NCBI GenBank assembly: GCA_009937555.1
Contig: JAACFD010000110.1
Coordinates: 1-6,722 of the forward strand
From: Chlamydiales bacterium
GTDB lineage: Bacteria; Chlamydiota; Chlamydiia; Chlamydiales; JAACFD01
Length of the DNA stretch: 6,722 bases
Direction: 5' to 3'
Below are positions 1-5,634 of the stretch, piece by piece. Under the pieces are notes generated by a model. It was not told the DNA's origin. It did not search any database and was given only the letters and a program-made list of their open reading frames with translations. Each line of letters begins with the position of its first letter. The stretch's first letter is position 1. The position numbers and the translations under genes are program-made.

Positions 1-221
1 TTAGGGGACTTATTTTCAATATAAGAGAGGTTTAATTGTAGGCCTAAGGGTTCTTTGCCATGGTAGGCAAGAAAGGCATTGTGAAAAGTCTTTATTTTAA
101 TATTCTGCTTTTCGGATTCGTAGACTCTTACTAAGTCTTTACTATCTATTGGCCTTGGGCTAGCACATGAACCTAGCGTGAGTATAAGAAAAAATTTAAA
201 AAAAAAGAAGAGCCTAAACAT
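1..221 (-). CDS. Putative lipoprotein, N-terminal 73 codons (C-terminus beyond the window)
   Basis: Seen: reading leftward from an ATG at 221, the frame stays open to the window edge. The product begins MFRLFFFFKFFLILTLGSC: basic residues R3 and K9, a Phe/Leu-rich hydrophobic core, then a lipobox L16-G17-S18-C19. This is a typical signal peptidase II site, so the mature protein should start at lipid-modified C19 and be membrane anchored. The visible mature part is polar with no recognised domain. The start is supported by an AGGA ribosome site at 227-230, five bases from the ATG, and no other start would retain the signal peptide. The hydrophobic core is encoded by T-rich DNA including a run of nine Ts (198-206 on the plus strand). 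The gene follows the 231-aa gene on the same strand but has its own promoter. Function is unknown. Confidence 0.75.
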   Translation of the reverse strand, partial: MFRLFFFFKFFLILTLGSCASPRPIDSKDLVRVYESEKQNIKIKTFHNAFLAYHGKEPLGLQLNLSYIENKSP

Positions 222-251
222 AAGTTTCCTGGATGAAAGTAGTTTAGGCTC
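198..251 (-). terminator. Hairpin plus T-tract overlapping the lipoprotein start
   Basis: A perfect 10-bp inverted repeat lies at 210-219 and 242-251 (GAGCCTAAAC / GTTTAGGCTC). On the minus strand it is followed by TTC and nine Ts (198-206). This is the layout of an intrinsic terminator for the 231-aa gene that ends at 304. The loop is long (22 nt, 220-241) and contains the lipoprotein ribosome site AGGA. The 3' arm contains the G of its ATG plus codons 2-4. It may therefore terminate or attenuate read-through and also mask the lipoprotein start. The stem is half G/C, so its strength is moderate. Confidence 0.5.
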
Positions 252-253
252 AT

Positions 254-281
254 TTTATACTAGAGGAATTATTCGAGTCAA
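254..281 (-). promoter_or_regulatory. Sigma-70-type promoter for the lipoprotein gene
   Basis: On the minus strand, a -35 box TTGACT (276-281) and a -10 box TATAAA (254-259) are separated by 16 bases, a close match to the housekeeping consensus. Transcription would start around 246-249, about 25-28 bases before the lipoprotein ATG. That places the start inside the 5' arm of the neighbouring inverted repeat. The next two bases allow an alternative -10, TAAAAT (252-257), with an 18-base spacer. Confidence 0.6.
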
Positions 282-303
282 TTAAGCTCATGAATAAATA
301 TTC

Positions 304-999
304 TTAGCTAGGAGAATCACTCTTTAATTCTGTTTGTGAGTCATTATCAATGATTTGCGATTCATCTGAGCTAGTAGGGGTAGTATTTTCTTTAGAGTCT
401 TCACTGCTATCTGGCTCAGCAACTACTACTTCAGCATTAGAATCTTCATTGCTAGAGGAAGTAGGGACTTGCTCAACTTCGAGTTCTTTACTACTATTTG
501 GAGCGGTGATTTCTTCTGGCTCTGCAGAAGTAAAAGTTGTTGCCAACTCCTCTTTAGCTACTAGCGTTTTTTTTACTTCTATAGCTTTTTGAGAAGCTAA
601 AAAATCGTCTAGGCAAGAAGCGAGGTCTTTTTTATGGTAGGTTTTTTCAAGGCCTGTCATTTCTTTTTGTTCCTTGTCTGTTAAAGGTAGGGAACTAAAA
701 ACTCTTACGCGAGGTTCTGAAAATGATCTAGAAGATCCCATAAAGCCTTTTACAAAATATTTCACACCAATCCAGTAAGTTTTTTCATCTTCTCTTGAAG
801 CTTCTTTACTCTCAGCTTGGGGTCTTGCTCTATCCTCTAATGATCCAGGGATAGGTAGAGATACTTTAAAAAGTACTTCGCCTGGAGCAACTAGTCCATT
901 TGCTCTATCTACAATAGTAAAGCCTTTCTCTTCAATAACTGGTTCAGTTGACTTGCTTACAAAGCTGTTAAAAGGGGTGTTTATAAGGTCTGTTATCAT
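304..999 (-). CDS. Hypothetical protein with acidic Ser/Pro-repeat C-terminal tail (231 aa)
   Basis: I do not recognise this protein. Residues 1 to about 150 look folded: a strand-rich part (about 25-52, GFTIVDRANG then APGEVLFKVSLP), a charged linker (53-73), a segment with aromatics (YWIGVKYFVKGFMG, 75-88), and a Lys/Glu-rich helical stretch (107-152). Residues about 153-231 are low complexity, acidic and Ser/Thr/Pro rich, probably disordered. They carry four copies of a P-x-S-S motif followed by acidic residues, at about 167, 179, 196 and 208. There is no signal peptide or membrane segment. The ATG at 999 has a strong ribosome site, AAAGGAG (complement of 1008-1014), at a good distance. 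It is divergent from the 533-aa gene and upstream of the lipoprotein gene. The long open frame, ribosome site and coding-like N-terminal half make it a real gene. Function is unknown. Confidence 0.75.
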   Translation of the reverse strand: MITDLINTPFNSFVSKSTEPVIEEKGFTIVDRANGLVAPGEVLFKVSLPIPGSLEDRARPQAESKEASREDEKTYWIGVKYFVKGFMGSSRSFSEPRVRVFSSLPLTDKEQKEMTGLEKTYHKKDLASCLDDFLASQKAIEVKKTLVAKEELATTFTSAEPEEITAPNSSKELEVEQVPTSSSNEDSNAEVVVAEPDSSEDSKENTTPTSSDESQIIDNDSQTELKSDSPS

Positions 1000-1042
1000 G
1001 TTCTACTCTCCTTTTTTACAAAAATTGAAAATATGCCAAGAG

Positions 1043-1118
1043 ATTATCCTCAAGCAGACTTTAAAGACAAGCTGTTATTTTTCTGAGAGTTATAAAAATA
1101 TTAATATTAACTTAACAA
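1043..1118 (-). promoter_or_regulatory. Candidate promoters for the 231-aa gene
   Basis: Two sigma-70-like candidates read leftward. The nearer has -35 TTGTCT (1065-1070), a 16-base spacer and -10 GATAAT (1043-1048). The farther has -35 TTGTTA (1113-1118), an 18-base spacer and -10 TATAAC (1089-1094). The spacer of the farther one contains an AT-only 12-bp palindrome, AATATTAATATT (1097-1108), which could be an operator or simply reflect base composition. Neither promoter is a perfect match. Confidence 0.35.
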
Positions 1119-1127
1119 AACCTTGTT

Positions 1128-1163
1128 TTTACTTTGCTACAATGCTTTACTTTGCTACAATGC
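1128..1163 (+). promoter_or_regulatory. Tandem duplicated extended -10 promoter for the 533-aa gene
   Basis: Two exact, adjacent copies of TTTACTTTGCTACAATGC (1128-1145 and 1146-1163) each contain TGCTACAAT, an extended -10 element (TG, one base, then TACAAT, one mismatch from TATAAT). The -10 hexamers are at 1138-1143 and 1156-1161. No good -35 box sits at the expected distance, as is usual for extended -10 promoters. Predicted starts are near 1150 and 1168, giving leaders of roughly 48 and 30 nt before the ATG at 1198. Confidence 0.55.
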
Positions 1164-1186
1164 TTTTAAGAGGAAAGTAATAGTTT

Positions 1187-1192
1187 AGGAGG
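1187..1192 (+). promoter_or_regulatory. Consensus ribosome binding site of the 533-aa gene
   Basis: AGGAGG lies five bases before the ATG at 1198. It is the best Shine-Dalgarno match in the window, fixes the start of this gene and predicts efficient translation. Confidence 0.8.
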
Positions 1193-1197
1193 AAAAC

Positions 1198-2799
1198 ATG
1201 TCAGCAGCAGTAGTTGGACCAAGCAGTGGCGATGGTATGAGGAGTAGTTTTGATCTTTTAATAGATGAGAGAGTAAGTAGGCTTGAAGATAGGATAGTAG
1301 AACAGGCTTTGACAGCATTTAACTTAACTGTAGATACAGATTTTAGTCGTGTTTCTTCACCATCTACACCCCTAAGAGTTTTTAGGCCTGTAGTAGATCA
1401 TAAAGGGGAAATAGATACCAGGCGAAGATCGGGAGATACCTTTTACAGTGCTTTAACTCATTTGTTTAATAGCAGGTCTGTAAGCTTTTTAGATGAAAGT
1501 GAAATTCAAAAACTCGAAGCATTATTAAGTTACGGGACAGAAGGGTCTTGGCACTTTAATATGATGGGAGTAGATGATTCTAGCATAGACGCCCACTTTG
1601 AAAATTTACTTAATAGTCCTGGATGTTGCGGAGTTACTGTAGCAGCTTTATCAAGTTTGTTCCTGGGTAAAGAACCTGGTCAAAGTTTAGTAAAGGCAAA
1701 TGGAGCAGGTAGAAAGGCTGCTTTAGCAGCAAGAAATGAAGCTTTGTATAAAAATAGAGAGCTTATGCTTTCACCAAAAGGGAAAGAGCTTTTTAGAGAG
1801 ATACTTAAAAGATCAGCTATTACAGCAGAGCTTTCATCTTATCTCGGAGAAAAAGAGCTCCCATGTTCCATAACACGTCTTTTAGATATAGCTAATGGTG
1901 ATGGAACTATAAGCCCATTTTTAAGTTCGCTAGAACCAACTCTAACAAAAGAAGAAGTAAACTTTGTAAAAGAGCAGTTGAGTAGCGTACGGAAAGTAAG
2001 TGCGGGAATTAGGAAAAAAGAAGGCCAGCTAGCTAAGAAACTGGGAGCTGAGTTTGATGAGCAAGAGCTTATTTCTAAAGAAGGGTATCTATATGGAGCG
2101 GGGCTCTCAAGTCTTAAGAAAGCTTTAGAGAGAGCATCTTTAGCCGATGAACCTTCAATAGGTGTGATACAGCTAGATGATACTCATATATACATTCTTG
2201 AAGTAGTTCCTACACCTGAGGGAACTGAAATTTATATGCACGGTAGCTGGTTTGGACACTATAACTATAGTCAGTCAATCTTAGCTGGTGATGGCAAATG
2301 TAAAATTGATATAAGTGAGCATGTTGATACGCTTGCAACCTTAATGGATGCTGAAATCTCTCTAGAAGATAGAGCGGCAGAGTTAAATACTAAGTTTTTA
2401 CCTGAACCAGTCTTTCCATCCCGTATGGAAAGGGGGTTAGATTTTTCTTCTGAGGATGTCAAAGCAATGGAAGGTGGTGTTGTAAGCTTTTCATTTTCAA
2501 GCTATGACCCTTATGAGATTAATGAAAATTATAGACATCTGAGTGAAAGTCGAGCAAGCTCTCCTTTTACTATGATTGAAGAGTTTACCCCTAAACAGCA
2601 AGCTATAATAAGGTCACTGCTTAGACCTACTTTAAGAATGAATAGTACATCACCTTCAAGCAGATGGTCAAATAGCTCTACAGGGACTAGTAGTACTGAT
2701 TCATCACTAAGTGGGAGTCCTGTTGGAGATATGGAAAGAGAGGCTATTAGTCATGTAGCAATTAAGTTAGTTGTAGAAGGTGAAGAGGACTTGGCCTAG
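1198..2799 (+). CDS. Unrecognised 533-aa protein, candidate papain-like cysteine hydrolase or secreted effector
   Basis: I cannot assign a family. Seen: a small-residue-rich, probably flexible start (1-17); charged helix (about 18-42); polar region to about 75; a folded stretch from about 78. At 141-157 the sequence PGCCGVTVAALSSLFLG puts Cys143/Cys144 at the start of a hydrophobic helix. Mostly helical sequence follows (170-315). Then come a strand, SIGVIQLDD, another strand starting at His330 (THIYILEVV) and the polar turn HGSWFGHYN (348-356). Cys at a helix start followed by His at a strand start is the order in papain-like hydrolases, but the third residue is unclear and the 186-residue spacing is long. 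Residues 482-508 are Ser/Thr-rich and low complexity. There is no signal peptide or membrane segment. The flexible ends would suit a type III or IV effector; this is inference. It is expressed alone from a duplicated promoter with a consensus ribosome site. Confidence 0.85.
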   Translation: MSAAVVGPSSGDGMRSSFDLLIDERVSRLEDRIVEQALTAFNLTVDTDFSRVSSPSTPLRVFRPVVDHKGEIDTRRRSGDTFYSALTHLFNSRSVSFLDESEIQKLEALLSYGTEGSWHFNMMGVDDSSIDAHFENLLNSPGCCGVTVAALSSLFLGKEPGQSLVKANGAGRKAALAARNEALYKNRELMLSPKGKELFREILKRSAITAELSSYLGEKELPCSITRLLDIANGDGTISPFLSSLEPTLTKEEVNFVKEQLSSVRKVSAGIRKKEGQLAKKLGAEFDEQELISKEGYLYGAGLSSLKKALERASLADEPSIGVIQLDDTHIYILEVVPTPEGTEIYMHGSWFGHYNYSQSILAGDGKCKIDISEHVDTLATLMDAEISLEDRAAELNTKFLPEPVFPSRMERGLDFSSEDVKAMEGGVVSFSFSSYDPYEINENYRHLSESRASSPFTMIEEFTPKQQAIIRSLLRPTLRMNSTSPSSRWSNSSTGTSSTDSSLSGSPVGDMEREAISHVAIKLVVEGEEDLA

Positions 2800-4025
2800 T
2801 GGTGAAAATAGAAATTCTCTTTAAGCTCTATTTTATTGCTTAGTTTATTTCTTAGCTGAAGAGAAATTTCAGAGAGCCTTTTATTAGGATCTTTTGGACC
2901 TGTATATACAACTCTAAAGACAGATCTTTTACGTTCTAATGGAGCAAGCATTACTTCTTCTGTATTGCTTGCTTTTTCTATAGAGAAGTTTTTTGCAGAG
3001 CTCTCCAGTATGAGAGTCTGCTCTTTTTGGGAGAGGTTTGCTGTAAAGAGAGAGAACTCTTGGTAACCTTGTTTATCAGACGATTTAGTATTAAGCGATT
3101 GAATATGAGTATATAACTCTGGTCGTAAAATAAAAGCACTACAGTATGCAGTAAGCAAGATCAGAAAAGCAAAAAAGCTTATCTGTTTAAATCTTTGGTT
3201 TAAGTCTATTTTTTCTAAAAAGGATAACTTTTGACTCTCAAAAGAAAAGCTTAATAAACTCTCCTCGCTTTTCTTTCTATAGACCTGGGAGCATGCGTCG
3301 ACACAGGCGCCGCATAAAGTGCAGTCAATGTGAAAGGGTGTTTGTTTTATATCTATATTGACATAGCATGCTTTTTCACATGCATAGCATACCCCGCAAG
3401 GCTTATCCTTTCTGTTTTTATCATAACTAATATGTAGAGATTTTTCATCTTGAAGTGACTTTTGAAAAATTGCAATAGGGCAGGCATTTTGACAGAAGCG
3501 ATGTTTAAAAACGTGAACCAGTAACACAAAGAATATGAAAGGAGCAATGGTGATGTAAGCTTGGAATATAGGGGCTAAACCTAAGAAGTAGCGGTTTATG
3601 TTCCAGCTAGTTAAAGAAGCAAAAATAACGGTTAGTGTTAAATCTAAACCCTTTTGGTATTTAGGTGATTTTCTGTAAAAAGGAAAGCGCTTACGTAATT
3701 TTTTGTGAACATTTTCTAAAAACTCAAAGTAGATATTTTGAGGACATATCCAACCACAGAAAAACTTTCCGTAGATTGCTGAATAAACAAATAGAGAGAC
3801 TAAGACAAGCAAAATAGCTAGAAAAAAAAGATAGAAAAGTTCTTTAGGTAAAGGGACTGCTAGAAAGTGAATAAGCCACTCATTAAAATCTAACTTGAGT
3901 AGCCCTTTATCGAGACCGAGAAAAGGTAGTGGCGTTGGGAGCAAAAAGAAAGTAAATAAAACTAGAAATTGACTTAGATAGCGCCTTTTTTGCCAAAAGA
4001 GCCAGGCTCTTTTTTTTGTGTTCAT
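2796..4025 (-). CDS. ccoG: CcoG/FixG-type cytochrome c oxidase accessory protein (membrane iron-sulfur protein)
   Basis: Family knowledge: CcoG reduces Cu(II) to Cu(I) for copper insertion into cbb3-type cytochrome oxidase in the cytoplasmic membrane. Seen, in order: membrane segments at about 17-35, 62-85, 128-150 and 155-173; the motif CGWICPQ (C90, C94) after the second; CQNACP (C178, C182) after the fourth, followed by the family-like FQ and ISYD segments; two full 4Fe-4S motifs CxxCxxCxxxC (C210, C213, C216, C220 and C235, C238, C241, C245); a fifth membrane segment (281-300); then a C-terminal region matching the position of the Ig-like FixG domain. At 409 aa it is shorter than typical members (about 470). 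The loop before the first cluster is reduced, and Tyr221 replaces the usual Pro after the cluster. The ATG at 4025 has GAGG ten bases upstream. The gene is 17 nt downstream of the AhpD-like gene, probably in one operon. Confidence 0.9.
   Translation of the reverse strand: MNTKKRAWLFWQKRRYLSQFLVLFTFFLLPTPLPFLGLDKGLLKLDFNEWLIHFLAVPLPKELFYLFFLAILLVLVSLFVYSAIYGKFFCGWICPQNIYFEFLENVHKKLRKRFPFYRKSPKYQKGLDLTLTVIFASLTSWNINRYFLGLAPIFQAYITIAPFIFFVLLVHVFKHRFCQNACPIAIFQKSLQDEKSLHISYDKNRKDKPCGVCYACEKACYVNIDIKQTPFHIDCTLCGACVDACSQVYRKKSEESLLSFSFESQKLSFLEKIDLNQRFKQISFFAFLILLTAYCSAFILRPELYTHIQSLNTKSSDKQGYQEFSLFTANLSQKEQTLILESSAKNFSIEKASNTEEVMLAPLERKRSVFRVVYTGPKDPNKRLSEISLQLRNKLSNKIELKENFYFHH
2805..2834. terminator. 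Possible weak bidirectional terminator between convergent genes
   Basis: A perfect 8-bp inverted repeat, AAAATAGA / TCTATTTT (2805-2812 and 2827-2834), with a 14-base loop, begins six bases after the stop of the 533-aa gene and lies within the 3' end of ccoG. Its A/T-rich arms would give a U-rich end to a plus-strand transcript. The stem has only two G/C-containing pairs, so it is weak. It is the only hairpin I found near this junction. Confidence 0.25.
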
Positions 4026-4042
4026 AAAGAGAAAGCCTCACT

Positions 4043-4495
4043 TTAGTTTTTTAAAAATATAGCTATTCTGTTTAGGGCATTCATCAATGAGATACTTGCT
4101 GTAAGATCTACAAACTCTCTTTCAGTAAAGGTCTCTAGCATTTTTTCTCTAAAGCCTTCTTGATTTTTTGGATTTGAACATAGTATTTCACAATATTCTA
4201 GGGCGAGTAGTTCTTGCTTCGTGTAGAGATGCTGCATGACCTGCCAAACAGCTAGGTAGTCAATTTTTTCCTGAGGGATGCTTTCTTCTTTAGCTTCTTT
4301 TATATGAACTTGGCAGCAAAATCCACATGCATTAATCTGGGAGGTTCTTAGCTCGGCCAAGATTTGTAAGCTTCTGGATAAAGGAGAGTCTTTTAAAGAG
4401 TTTTTGCTTTGGTAGAGTAATGAAAAAGTGTTAGGTGATATTTTAGCATATTCCAAAGCTACAAATCCTCTGTTGATATGATTAAAAAAGTTCAT
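4043..4495 (-). CDS. AhpD-like / carboxymuconolactone decarboxylase-family thiol protein (150 aa)
   Basis: The core motif of the AhpD-like peroxidase family is plain: ELRTSQINACGFCCQVH, with the redox pair C57 and C60, H64 three residues after the adjacent Cys61, and Glu48 upstream. The C-terminal segment with Asn139 and NR (142-143) matches the usual ending of small CMD-domain proteins, and the length is normal for the group. In this family CxxC proteins act as thiol-dependent hydroperoxidases or disulfide reductases in the cytoplasm; the substrate cannot be read from the sequence. It is all-helical, with no signal peptide. It is the first gene of a likely two-gene operon with ccoG, so a role in redox protection near the respiratory chain is plausible but inferred. 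The ATG at 4495 lacks a good Shine-Dalgarno sequence. Cys61, making CxxCC, is a small departure from the usual pattern. Confidence 0.85.
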   Translation of the reverse strand: MNFFNHINRGFVALEYAKISPNTFSLLYQSKNSLKDSPLSRSLQILAELRTSQINACGFCCQVHIKEAKEESIPQEKIDYLAVWQVMQHLYTKQELLALEYCEILCSNPKNQEGFREKMLETFTEREFVDLTASISLMNALNRIAIFLKN

Positions 4496-4527
4496 ACTAA
4501 AATAGAGAGCATTTTTTTGTGTAGCTA

Positions 4528-4553
4528 AAGCTTTTTTAGAAGAGTAAAAGCTT
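4528..4553. promoter_or_regulatory. Inverted repeat in the divergent AhpD-like / metallo-hydrolase intergenic region
   Basis: The 143-bp gap between the divergent starts (4496-4638) must hold both promoters. The clearest structure is AAGCTTTT / AAAAGCTT (4528-4535 and 4546-4553), an 8-bp perfect inverted repeat with a 10-base centre. It could be an operator or a leader hairpin for the AhpD-like gene. I saw no convincing -35/-10 pair in either direction; TTGTAA (4573-4578) with a TAGTTT-like -10 is the best plus-strand candidate and is poor. Confidence 0.25.
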
Positions 4554-4638
4554 CAAAATAATGTGGTTTTTCTTGTAATATCACTAATATTAAATAGTTT
4601 AAAGTAGCTTTTTTTACAGATAAAGGAATCAATAGAAA

Positions 4639-5634
4639 GTGAGTTTTTCGATAACAAAGCAAAAAGACGGTAGTTTTAAAAATCCTTATGCCAAACGTTC
4701 CCAGGGAAAAGTACTTTCATTTCTACGTAAACGCTTTTGCTCTGAAAAATGGGGAGAAGGTGACCCTGCTGAAATTCCTTTTCAAATGCTTGATGTTAAC
4801 AGAGTAAAGCAGCCAGATCAAAATAAGCTACAGGCAACTTGGTTAGGTCATTCATCTGTACTAGTACAATACCAGGGGGTCTCTATATTAACTGATCCTG
4901 TGTTTTCAGATTATGCTTCACCTATAAAGTACTTAGGGCCCAAGCGCTATACAAAGCTTCCCTTTAGAGAAGGTGATTTGCCTAAGATAGACTATATCTT
5001 GATTTCACATAATCACTATGATCATTTAGATAAAAAAACTGTCAAGCACTTCTCTAATCAAGTATCTTGGATTGTTCCTTTAGGCTTAAAGAGATGGTTT
5101 ACTAGACAAGGTATCAGTAAGGTAGTGGAGCTTGACTGGTGGCAAGAGCATAAAGAAAAGAAAGTAAAGGTTACCAGTACCCCTACTCAGCACTGGAGTA
5201 AGAGAAACCCTTGGGATGCTTATAGCTCTTTGTGGTGTTCATGGAGCATTGAGATAATGGATAAAAAGTTCTTTTTTGGAGGTGATACAGCTTATAATCC
5301 ATTTCAATTTAAGGAAATAGGAGAGCGTTTAGGTCCTTTTGATATGGCAGCCTTACCTATAGGTGCCTATGAACCTAGAGATTTTATGAGAAACTCACAT
5401 GTAAATCCTGCCGAAGCAATGAGTATTCATCATGAAGTTAAGTCTAAATTAAGTTTTGGGATACACTGGGGCACCTTTTTACTTTCTCAAGAACCTTTAT
5501 TAGCTCCAAAACTTGAGCTTGAACTACTATCTGCCCAGCAAAAACTAGTTAAGCCTTTTGTCACTATTGCAATAGGGCAGACTCTAGGCACTTCTGATTA
5601 CTCAGGAGAGTTTCAAGGAGCTTCTGATGTCTAG
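4639..5634 (+). CDS. NAPE-PLD-like metallo-beta-lactamase-fold hydrolase (331 aa)
   Basis: A metal-dependent hydrolase of the beta-lactamase superfamily, in the branch related to N-acyl-phosphatidylethanolamine phospholipase D. Seen: GHSSVLVQ (70-77) and ILTDPVFS (83-90); the metal motif HNHYDH (H124, H126, D128, H129); TPTQHWSKR with H185; LWCSWSIE (198-205); FFGGDTAYN with D216; ALPIGAYEPR (238-247); NSHVNP (H254); and GIHWGTF with H276. All seven expected metal ligands are present, so it should be active with two zinc ions. There is no signal peptide, so it is probably cytoplasmic. Family members cleave phosphodiester or related bonds, and the bacterial substrates are mostly unknown. The start is GTG at 4639; an in-frame TAG at 4633 rules out anything upstream, and AAAGGA (4622-4627) lies 11 bases before it. 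It overlaps the next gene by 8 nt. Confidence 0.9.
   Translation: MSFSITKQKDGSFKNPYAKRSQGKVLSFLRKRFCSEKWGEGDPAEIPFQMLDVNRVKQPDQNKLQATWLGHSSVLVQYQGVSILTDPVFSDYASPIKYLGPKRYTKLPFREGDLPKIDYILISHNHYDHLDKKTVKHFSNQVSWIVPLGLKRWFTRQGISKVVELDWWQEHKEKKVKVTSTPTQHWSKRNPWDAYSSLWCSWSIEIMDKKFFFGGDTAYNPFQFKEIGERLGPFDMAALPIGAYEPRDFMRNSHVNPAEAMSIHHEVKSKLSFGIHWGTFLLSQEPLLAPKLELELLSAQQKLVKPFVTIAIGQTLGTSDYSGEFQGASDV
5615..5620 (+). promoter_or_regulatory. Ribosome binding site inside the end of the metallo-hydrolase gene
   Basis: AAGGAG ends six bases before the ATG at 5627, within the last codons of the upstream gene. It fixes the start of the downstream gene and supports translational coupling of the pair. Confidence 0.75.

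Noticed and set aside
289..300. GAATA-AA-TATTC type inverted repeat just after the 231-aa gene as its terminator
   Set aside because: Only a five-base A/T-rich stem with a two-base centre and no T-run; the hairpin at 210-251 is much better.
350..592. Plus-strand open frame of 80 codons opposite the 231-aa gene
   Set aside because: It is Ser/Leu-rich only because it mirrors the low-complexity acidic tail; it has no ribosome site, and the opposite strand is the better gene.
1097..1108. AATATTAATATT palindrome as an operator
   Set aside because: A/T-only palindromes are expected by chance in DNA this AT-rich, and there is no second copy; noted only within the promoter entry.
953..1180. Plus-strand open frame of 75 codons across the divergent intergenic region
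   Set aside because: It covers the 5' end of the 231-aa gene, its ribosome site and both promoter regions; the repeated residues at its end merely translate the tandem promoter unit.
2271..2462. Minus-strand open frame inside the 533-aa gene
   Set aside because: Short, no ribosome site, fully inside a long well-supported gene.
3353..3547. Second open frame inside ccoG on the same strand
   Set aside because: It is a frame-shifted shadow of the iron-sulfur region; the real frame carries all conserved cysteines without interruption.
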